A stretch of DNA of 6,267 nucleotides from Nitrospirota bacterium (GTDB lineage Bacteria > Nitrospirota > Thermodesulfovibrionia > Thermodesulfovibrionales > JdFR-85), in NCBI GenBank assembly GCA_013151785.1, contig JAADHP010000115.1, positions 1-6,267 on the forward strand. The letters run 5' to 3'. The position numbers and the translations under genes were made by a program. The notes under the pieces were generated by a model, which was not told the origin of the DNA, did not search any database, and worked only from the letters and a program-made list of their open reading frames with translations. Each line of letters starts with the position of its first letter. The stretch's first letter is position 1. Below, piece by piece: positions 1-4,355 of this stretch.

Positions 1-1083
1 GGCAGTAAAAACGAAAAGATTCAACTTGCCCCTAATCCACCTACCATAATAATGATGGTAGGGCTTCATGGGTCAGGTAAAACTACTACATCCGCAAAAC
101 TTGCCAATCTTTTCAAGAAACAGGGAAGACGCCCCATGCTCGTGGCTGCTGATCTGCAGAGACCTGCTGCCATTGATCAGCTTGAAACACTTGGCAAACA
201 GGTAGAAATCCCCGTCTATCTCAACAGGGAGACGAAAGACCCTGTCAGGGTTGCCGAGGGTGCTGTGAAACAGGCAATCCTTGATGCCAGGGACATAGTA
301 ATCCTGGATACCGCCGGAAGGCTGCATGTGGATGATACATTGATGGAGGAACTTTCCAGTATAAAAACCGCCATCAATCCTCATGAAATCCTGTTTGTTG
401 CCGATGCCATGACAGGCCAGGATGCTGTCAATATCGCCAAAACCTTCAACGAAAAAATTGGAATAACAGGGATCATTCTCACAAAGATGGATGGTGATGC
501 AAGGGGTGGTGCCGCCCTGTCCATCCGCTCTGTCACCGGAAAACCCATCAAGTTCATCGGTGTGGGTGAAAAGATCGAGATGATAGAGCCCTTCCATCCT
601 GACCGAGTGGCCTCCAGAATCCTGGGCATGGGTGATGTATTAACTTTTATAGAAAAGGCCCAGGAAAGCGTCTCCTTAGAGGAAGCGGAAAAACTACAAA
701 AAAAGATCCTGGAGGAATCCTTTACCCTTGAAGACCTGAAAGACCAGATAAAACATATCCGTTCAATGGGCCCTCTTGAAAATCTTCTTTCAATGATTCC
801 AGGAATTGGCAAACAAATCAAGAATGTTCAGATTGATGAAAAGGAGTTTACAAAAATTGAGGCTATCATAAACTCAATGACACCAAAGGAAAGAAGAAAT
901 CCCCAAATACTCAACGGTAGCAGGAAAAGAAGAATTGCCCTTGGCAGCGGTACCACAGTTACTGATGTAAATAAGGTACTGAAACAATACAAAGAGATGA
1001 AGCGGATGCTTAAGATGTTCAAAGGCAAGAAGGGCAAAGGAGGGAAAAAAACCAGAGGATTACCACGCTTCATGCCCTTTTAG
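1..1083 (+). CDS. ffh: Signal recognition particle GTPase Ffh (SRP54), 5'-truncated by window edge
   Basis: Ffh binds 4.5S/SRP RNA and the signal sequences of nascent membrane and secreted proteins, and docks with FtsY through paired GTPase domains. The frame is open from base 1, so the first in-window ATG (52) is not the real start; roughly 85-90 N-domain residues are missing and 360 residues are present. In window numbering the P-loop GLHGSGKTT is at 21-29, followed by the DLQRPAA motif, DTAGR at 103-107, TKMDGDARGG from 161 (G4 and SRP insertion) and the GVGEKIEMIEPFHPDR closing motif. The methionine-rich M domain starts near 205 (ILGMGDVLTFIEKAQ). It contains the RIALGSGT RNA-binding helix-turn-helix and ends in a Lys/Gly/Met-rich tail. 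It lies 90 bp upstream of rpsP, a standard arrangement. The family assignment is essentially certain; only the N terminus is unseen. Confidence 0.98.
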   Translation, partial: GSKNEKIQLAPNPPTIIMMVGLHGSGKTTTSAKLANLFKKQGRRPMLVAADLQRPAAIDQLETLGKQVEIPVYLNRETKDPVRVAEGAVKQAILDARDIVILDTAGRLHVDDTLMEELSSIKTAINPHEILFVADAMTGQDAVNIAKTFNEKIGITGIILTKMDGDARGGAALSIRSVTGKPIKFIGVGEKIEMIEPFHPDRVASRILGMGDVLTFIEKAQESVSLEEAEKLQKKILEESFTLEDLKDQIKHIRSMGPLENLLSMIPGIGKQIKNVQIDEKEFTKIEAIINSMTPKERRNPQILNGSRKRRIALGSGTTVTDVNKVLKQYKEMKRMLKMFKGKKGKGGKKTRGLPRFMPF

Positions 1084-1095
1084 CACAATAAGCGC

Positions 1096-1125
1096 TTTAC
1101 ATTCTTGATTGTATTTAATTAAAAT
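1096..1125 (+). promoter_or_regulatory. Candidate sigma70-type promoter for rpsP-khpA
   Basis: TTTACA (1096-1101) and TAAAAT (1120-1125) are each one base from consensus and are separated by 18 nt, in the AT-rich ffh-rpsP gap. Transcription would start near 1132, giving a leader of about 40 nt that keeps the full rpsP Shine-Dalgarno. A second pair, TTTACA 1130-1135 and TATCAT 1153-1158 (17-nt spacer), would start inside the Shine-Dalgarno and is less credible. In so AT-rich a gap chance matches are likely, so this is inference from motif and position. No terminator is visible after ffh, so read-through from ffh is also possible. Confidence 0.4.
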
Positions 1126-1160
1126 ATCATTTACATTTAATTCTTAATATTTTATCATAG

Positions 1161-1169
1161 AGGAGGTGA
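1161..1169 (+). promoter_or_regulatory. Strong Shine-Dalgarno of rpsP
   Basis: AGGAGGTGA is a nine-base match to the anti-Shine-Dalgarno tail of 16S rRNA. The AGGAGG core ends 7 nt before a TTG codon at 1174, and this fixes the non-ATG start of rpsP. Confidence 0.9.
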
Positions 1170-1173
1170 CTAA

Positions 1174-1410
1174 TTGGTTAAGATCAGACTGACTCGAATG
1201 GGAGCCAAACACAAGCCCTTTTACAGGGTAGTAGTAGCTGATTCAAGGGCTCGCAGAGACGGCCCTTTCATAGAAATCGTGGGATACTATGATCCTATGA
1301 AGGAACCCTCAGACATCAAGATAGATACAGAAAGGGTAAAACACTGGTTAGAAAGAGGTGCTCAACCGACTGATTCTGTCAGAAGGTTATTACAGAGGGC
1401 TGGCCTGTAG
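1174..1410 (+). CDS. rpsP: 30S ribosomal protein S16 (TTG start)
   Basis: S16 is a primary assembly protein of the 30S subunit body that binds 16S rRNA. The 78-residue product has the family's usual length and signature: start MVKIRLTRMG, then KHKPFYRVVVADSRARRDG, IEIVGYYDP and a C-terminal helix with ERVKHWLERGAQPTDSV. The start is TTG, chosen because the ideally spaced AGGAGGTGA precedes it and translation from it gives exactly the conserved N terminus. The next in-frame ATG is codon 9 and would remove the conserved first strand. It is followed by khpA after a 32-nt gap and probably shares its mRNA. Confidence 0.97.
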   Translation: MVKIRLTRMGAKHKPFYRVVVADSRARRDGPFIEIVGYYDPMKEPSDIKIDTERVKHWLERGAQPTDSVRRLLQRAGL

Positions 1411-1429
1411 GCAGCCGAATCAATCTTAT

Positions 1430-1437
1430 GGAGGTGG
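1430..1437 (+). promoter_or_regulatory. Shine-Dalgarno that decides the khpA start
   Basis: GGAGGTGG lies between an in-frame ATG at 1428 and the tandem ATGATG at 1440-1445. The GGAGGT core is 7 nt from the 1443 ATG and 4 nt from the 1440 ATG. The 1428 ATG overlaps the site itself, so 1443 is the best start. Confidence 0.75.
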
Positions 1438-1442
1438 AGATG

Positions 1443-1673
1443 ATGAAAGAATTAGTGGAGACGATGGCTAAGGCACTGGTTGACAGACCTGAGGAGGTTT
1501 CTGTGAAAGAGGTTGATGGTGAAAGGACCACTGTTTTCGAACTCCGTGTTGCTCCGAGCGATCTTGGGAAGGTGATTGGTAAGCAGGGCAAAACTGCAAG
1601 GGCAATGAGAACCATCCTGTCTGCAGCAGGGACAAAGATCGGCAAGAGGTGTGTTTTAGAAATTCTTGAATAA
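1443..1673 (+). CDS. khpA: KhpA-type KH-domain RNA-binding protein
   Basis: This is a small single-KH RNA-binding protein of the KhpA/YlqC family. In Gram-positive bacteria it pairs with KhpB and affects sRNA function, cell size and envelope gene expression. It has 76 residues and starts MKELVETMAKALVDRPEEV, the typical family N terminus. It carries the RNA-contacting GxxG loop in VIGKQGKTARAMRTIL, followed by the C-terminal strand. An upstream in-frame ATG (1428) would add five residues, MEVEM, but overlaps the Shine-Dalgarno; the ATG at 1440 adds one residue. khpA sits in its usual place between rpsP and rimM and is the last gene before a strong terminator, so rpsP-khpA can form its own short transcript. 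The partner khpB is not in the window. Confidence 0.93.
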   Translation: MKELVETMAKALVDRPEEVSVKEVDGERTTVFELRVAPSDLGKVIGKQGKTARAMRTILSAAGTKIGKRCVLEILE

Positions 1674-1693
1674 TCCAAAAAAGACCATATCAG

Positions 1694-1726
1694 AACCCGG
1701 AAGAGAATTCACTCTTCCGGGTTTTT
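1694..1726 (+). terminator. Strong intrinsic terminator between khpA and rimM
   Basis: The arms AACCCGGAAGAG (1694-1705) and CTCTTCCGGGTT (1712-1723) pair perfectly over 12 bp with a 6-nt loop, AATTCA. The last two pairs use the start of a five-T run (1722-1726). This is a textbook rho-independent terminator for + strand transcription, 20 nt after the khpA stop. No T-run lies at the right distance on the other strand, so it is not obviously bidirectional. It is unusual that the next gene starts only 7 nt beyond the T-tract, which also allows a role as an attenuator or translation-control hairpin. Confidence 0.9.
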
Positions 1727-1733
1727 CATCTAT

Positions 1734-2237
1734 ATGCCAGCCAATATCGTTGTGGGAAGGATACTGTCATCCTGGGGAGTGAGGGGTGAGGTAAAGATAC
1801 TCCCTCTTACTTATTCGACAGACAGATTTTCTGAACTTTCTGAGGTAGTTGTATCAATAAGGGGAGAGGAAAAGACTCTAACCATCGAGAACTGCAGAAT
1901 TCATGACAGATTCATAATCATAAAGTTTGCCGAAATTAACTCTCCCGAAGAAGCAAAACTCTACAGAGGGACTGAAATCAAAATATCTGAAGACCAATCA
2001 CCCCCTCTACCTGAAGGGATCTATTATCATTATCAGATAATAGGTCTTCATGTTTATACAACAACCAGCAGATATTTAGGACAGATTCATTCAATTATAG
2101 AAACAGGTGGTAATGATGTTTATGTGGTAAAAGGAGACAAGGAATACATGATTCCTGCTACTGAAGAATTTATCAAGAATATTGATTTAGAAAAAAAAAC
2201 CATGATTATAGAACCTGTGGAAGGATTGCTTGAATGA
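1734..2237 (+). CDS. rimM: 16S rRNA processing / 30S maturation protein RimM
   Basis: RimM binds S19 and helps the head of the 30S subunit mature before 16S rRNA processing finishes. The 167-residue product has the two expected domains. The N-terminal RimM barrel is at about 3-90, with IVVGRILSSWGVRGEVKI matching the family opening. A C-terminal PRC-barrel is at about 95-167, with IIGLHVYTTT, ETGGNDVYVVKG, EYMIPATEEFI and a final IIEPVEGLLE. The ATG at 1734 is the only sensible start: the in-frame codons back to the khpA stop include no ATG, GTG or TTG, and the next GTG (1749) falls inside the first conserved strand. No Shine-Dalgarno precedes it; the upstream bases are terminator hairpin and T-tract. 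This suggests weak or specially controlled initiation. It overlaps trmD by 4 bp. Confidence 0.96.
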   Translation: MPANIVVGRILSSWGVRGEVKILPLTYSTDRFSELSEVVVSIRGEEKTLTIENCRIHDRFIIIKFAEINSPEEAKLYRGTEIKISEDQSPPLPEGIYYHYQIIGLHVYTTTSRYLGQIHSIIETGGNDVYVVKGDKEYMIPATEEFIKNIDLEKKTMIIEPVEGLLE

Positions 2238-2974
2238 TATTTGATGTTCTTACCCTCTTTCCATCGATCATCCATGCCTACACGGGTGAAAGTATATTAA
2301 AGAGGGCTATTGAGAAGGGGATAATCACCGTAAATGTATATAACATCCGTGATTATACAGAGGATAAACACCGCCAGGCAGATGATTACCCCTATGGTGG
2401 CGGTTCAGGAATGATATTGAAGGTAGAACCTATTTATAATGCCCTCTGTCATATTGACAAAGATGGCAGAAAGCGGTACAAAATCCTCCTCAGCCCTGGT
2501 GGCAGGCTCTTTACCCAAAAGGTGGCAGAGGAGTTTTCTGAAAGATACGACCATCTGCTGCTTATATGTGGCAGGTACGAAGGGGTTGATGAGAGGGTAA
2601 AACATTTCATTGACGAGGAAATATCCATTGGAGACTTTGTCCTGACTGGCGGAGAATTGCCCGGTTTGGTTATAATAGATGCTGTTACACGATTGCTGCC
2701 AGGTGTCCTTGGAGATGAAAACTCTCCAAGGGAAGAGTCCTTTACAACAGGTCTGCTTGAATATCCACAATACACAAGGCCTGTTGAATTCAAGGGAATG
2801 AGGGTTCCTGAAGTATTGCTAAGTGGAAATCACAAACTGATAAAACGCTGGAGAAGAAAAGAGGCATTGAGAAGAACCCTTAAAAACAGACCCGACTTAT
2901 TGAAAACAATAGAGTTATCAGAAGAGGATAGAGAACTTTTAAAAGAGATCAAGGAGGAAGAACAATGGATTTAA
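2234..2974 (+). CDS. trmD: tRNA (guanine-37-N1)-methyltransferase TrmD
   Basis: TrmD uses S-adenosylmethionine to form m1G37 next to the anticodon, which prevents +1 frameshifts. It is a SPOUT-class trefoil-knot homodimer. The 246 residues match the usual length. Visible motifs in order are MIFDVLTLFP, YNIRDYTEDKHRQADDYPYGGGSGM, LLSPGGRLF, the knot motif LLICGRYEGVDERV, EEISIGDFVLTGGELP, a DAVTRLLPGVLG segment, LLEYPQYTRP and VLLSGNHKLIKRWRRKEAL. The ATG overlaps the rimM stop (ATGA), with GGAAGGA at 2219-2225 as a modest Shine-Dalgarno, so translational coupling is likely. By alignment from memory, Glu168 stands where E. coli has catalytic Asp169; the rest of the active-site surroundings look intact. 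Its last codons overlap rplS by 10 bp. Confidence 0.98.
   Translation: MIFDVLTLFPSIIHAYTGESILKRAIEKGIITVNVYNIRDYTEDKHRQADDYPYGGGSGMILKVEPIYNALCHIDKDGRKRYKILLSPGGRLFTQKVAEEFSERYDHLLLICGRYEGVDERVKHFIDEEISIGDFVLTGGELPGLVIIDAVTRLLPGVLGDENSPREESFTTGLLEYPQYTRPVEFKGMRVPEVLLSGNHKLIKRWRRKEALRRTLKNRPDLLKTIELSEEDRELLKEIKEEEQWI
2951..2957 (+). promoter_or_regulatory. Strong Shine-Dalgarno of rplS inside trmD
   Basis: AAGGAGG lies within the last trmD codons, 7 nt before the rplS ATG (2965). It is much stronger than the sites in front of rimM, trmD or rnhB, and would let L19 be made at a higher rate from the same mRNA. Confidence 0.85.
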
Positions 2975-3318
2975 TAAGATCTATTGAGGAGCAGTACAGA
3001 AGGGAAATCCCTGAATTCAATATCGGGGATACCATCAGGGTACATGTGAGGGTTATAGAGGGTGACAAGGAGCGCATTCAGCCCTTTGAAGGTGTGGTAA
3101 TCGGCCGCAGGGGAAGCGGAATCAAAGAAACAGTCATGCTGAGAAAGATCTCCCATGGTGTGGGTGTAGAAAGAATATTTCCTCTGCATTCACCTGTTAT
3201 TGAAAAGATGGAGGTTGTCAGAAGGGGTGACGTAAGAAGGGCAAAGCTATATTATCTGAGGCACAAGAAAGGAAAGGCTGCAAAGGTAAAGGAAAAAGAT
3301 ATCTTTGCCAGCAGATGA
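2965..3318 (+). CDS. rplS: 50S ribosomal protein L19
   Basis: L19 lies at the 30S-50S interface and contributes to inter-subunit bridges. The 117-residue product fits the family length. It shows the conserved core FNIGDTIRVHVRVIEGDKERIQPFEGVVIGRRGSGI, followed by TVMLRKISHGVGVERIFPLHSPVIEKMEVVRRGDVRRAKLYYLR and a short Lys-rich tail. The start is set by AAGGAGG 7 nt upstream and gives the usual short N-terminal helix (MDLIRSIEEQY). It overlaps the end of trmD by 10 bp and the start of rnhB by 4 bp, so all three are on one mRNA. Because the terminator at 1694-1726 lies upstream, expression depends on read-through or on a promoter inside khpA or rimM. Confidence 0.98.
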   Translation: MDLIRSIEEQYRREIPEFNIGDTIRVHVRVIEGDKERIQPFEGVVIGRRGSGIKETVMLRKISHGVGVERIFPLHSPVIEKMEVVRRGDVRRAKLYYLRHKKGKAAKVKEKDIFASR

Positions 3319-3926
3319 ACCTCTTTGAACATGACGAACTCTTAAGAAAACAATACACAGGCCCTCTTGCTGGCATTGATGAGGCTGGCAGAGGGCCAAT
3401 TGCTGGCCCTGTTGTGGCAGCAGCGGTCATACTCCCACCGGATTGCTTCATAAAAGGTCTTAAAGATTCCAAAAAGCTCACCCCTGCCCAGAGAGAAAAT
3501 ATCTATCAGAAGATCAAAAAGACTGCCGAAGATGTGAGGATAGCAATTATAGAGCCTGAGGAGATTGACAGAATAAATATCTATCAGGCAACTATCAAGG
3601 CAATGACCATTGCTGTTGAGTCCCTCTCAACAAGACCAGCAGTGCTTGTAATTGATGCCATGAAATTGCCCCTTTCAATAACACAACTCTCTTTCCCACA
3701 TGCTGAGGACATAAGCGCCTCAGTGGCAGCAGCATCCATTGTGGCAAAGGTAACAAGAGACAGGATTATGGCCGAATATGACAGGGAATATCCTGAGTAT
3801 GGATTCTCAAGACACAAGGGTTATGCAACTAAGGAACATCTGGATTGTATAAGGAAATACGGTCCCTGCCCCATCCATAGAAAGAGTTACAGCCCTGTCT
3901 GTAATATTAAACTGCCATTCAAATAA
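3315..3926 (+). CDS. rnhB: Ribonuclease HII
   Basis: RNase HII cuts the RNA strand of RNA-DNA hybrids and incises at single ribonucleotides embedded in DNA. The 203-residue protein has the type 2 RNase H fold signatures: GIDEAGRGPIAGPV with the catalytic pair Asp22-Glu23, Asp114 in LVIDAMKL, and Asp149 in AASIVAKVTRDRIM. These four acidic residues correspond to E. coli D16, E17, D108 and D126. YGFSRHKGYATKEH near residue 165 is the conserved substrate-contacting region. The ATG overlaps the rplS stop as ATGA with no strong Shine-Dalgarno, implying coupled, modest translation. It ends the housekeeping chain; the yraN/UPF0102 gene often found next is absent. Confidence 0.98.
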   Translation: MNLFEHDELLRKQYTGPLAGIDEAGRGPIAGPVVAAAVILPPDCFIKGLKDSKKLTPAQRENIYQKIKKTAEDVRIAIIEPEEIDRINIYQATIKAMTIAVESLSTRPAVLVIDAMKLPLSITQLSFPHAEDISASVAAASIVAKVTRDRIMAEYDREYPEYGFSRHKGYATKEHLDCIRKYGPCPIHRKSYSPVCNIKLPFK

Positions 3927-3946
3927 CAACTAACCCAGACCCCTTA

Positions 3947-3976
3947 TATGACAGGACAATTTTTGTCATAGTTTTT
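3947..3976 (+). terminator. Weak intrinsic-terminator-like hairpin after rnhB
   Basis: TATGACA (3947-3953) pairs with TGTCATA (3964-3970) around a 10-nt loop. One G and then five T residues (3972-3976) follow. An alternative inner hairpin GACAA/TTGTC (3955-3959 with 3963-3967) is possible. The stem is AT-rich and short, so termination may be partial, but its place 20 nt after the rnhB stop fits the end of the rimM-rnhB operon. Confidence 0.5.
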
Positions 3977-4153
3977 CATAAAATCAATCCATGAGCTTCG
4001 TTACAAATAAGGAAGGCAATCTCTGTATTTGATAGCCTGTTCATAAATAACCCTGTAATAACAACCTGTTTCTACATCTTTTAAAAGAGAATTATCATCT
4101 TAGTTATTTTTATGGCATGCATTTTGCTGGATTAATTACGATTTATTAAGTTA

Positions 4154-4182
4154 TTTATTAATGTCCCCTTATGTGGTATAAT
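4154..4182 (+). promoter_or_regulatory. Extended -10 promoter of the exported-protein gene
   Basis: TATAAT at 4177-4182 is a perfect -10 hexamer preceded by TGG (4174-4176), the extended -10 element. The -35 region is poor (TTTATT at 4154-4159, 17-nt spacer), as is common for extended -10 promoters, and the upstream DNA is AT-rich. The start would be near 4189, leaving a leader of about 80 nt. The gene therefore probably has its own transcript, separate from rnhB. Confidence 0.65.
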
Positions 4183-4210
4183 GTAAGGATATTTTTCAAC
4201 TTTCAAGGGG

Positions 4211-4248
4211 AATTGGGCAGGTCATTACAGCCATAAAGATGCACAATT
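4211..4248 (+). promoter_or_regulatory. Leader hairpin just before the ribosome binding site
   Basis: AATTGGGCA (4211-4219) can pair with TGCACAATT (4240-4248) over nine positions with one G-A mismatch, enclosing a 20-nt loop. It lies in the predicted 5' leader and ends 2 nt before the purine-rich AGAGGGG (4251-4257) that probably serves as Shine-Dalgarno. It matches no riboswitch class that I recognise. It may be structural or fortuitous. Confidence 0.35.
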
Positions 4249-4268
4249 AGAGAGGGGTTTTAAAGGCA

Positions 4269-4355
4269 ATGGGCAAAAGGGGACTAAAGGGGTATTTTTA
4301 TTTTTTTCTGTTATTACTGGTAGTATCTGCTCTTAACAACATACCAGCCGAAGCC
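4269..4355 (+). other. Sec-type signal peptide of the exported protein
   Basis: Residues 1-29 have a basic start (MGKRGLK), a hydrophobic core (YFYFFLLLLVVSAL) and a polar end closing in AEA before Ser30, a good signal peptidase I site. No lipobox cysteine is present, so it is not a lipoprotein. Confidence 0.88.

Larger units (their letters stand above)
3927..4268 (+). other. 342-bp non-coding spacer between rnhB and the exported-protein gene
   Basis: The spacer is AT-rich and holds no credible gene; the few ATG-started frames are 6-13 codons long without Shine-Dalgarno sites. It contains a weak terminator-like hairpin after rnhB (3947-3976), a 12-bp palindrome TCTTTTAAAAGA (4077-4088), an AT-rich stretch (about 4131-4162) that could act as an UP element, an extended -10 promoter (4174-4182) and a leader of about 80 nt with a hairpin. 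I see no tRNA, recognised riboswitch or mobile-element end. Confidence 0.7.

Noticed and set aside
52..54. ATG at 52 as start of ffh
   Set aside because: The frame is open back to base 1 and encodes PPTII just before the P-loop, which is internal to Ffh. The real start is outside the window.
73..1073. Reverse-strand open frames opposite ffh
   Set aside because: ffh is fully conserved on the + strand, and the reverse products resemble no known protein and lack initiation signals.
1090..1097. AAGCGCTT palindrome after ffh as a terminator
   Set aside because: It has no loop and no following T-run, so it cannot form a terminator hairpin.
1428..1430. ATG at 1428 as start of khpA
   Set aside because: It overlaps the Shine-Dalgarno GGAGGTGG, which is well placed for the ATG at 1443, and KhpA proteins normally begin MKELVE.
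3948..4176. Short ATG-started frames in the rnhB-downstream spacer (for example at 3948, 3991 and 4112)
   Set aside because: They are only 6-13 codons long, without Shine-Dalgarno sites or recognisable peptides.
4189..4268. Cyclic-di-GMP (GEMM) or other known riboswitch in the leader
   Set aside because: The leader has about the right length and position before an exported protein, but I see none of the conserved GEMM core or tetraloop-receptor sequences, nor those of other classes I know.
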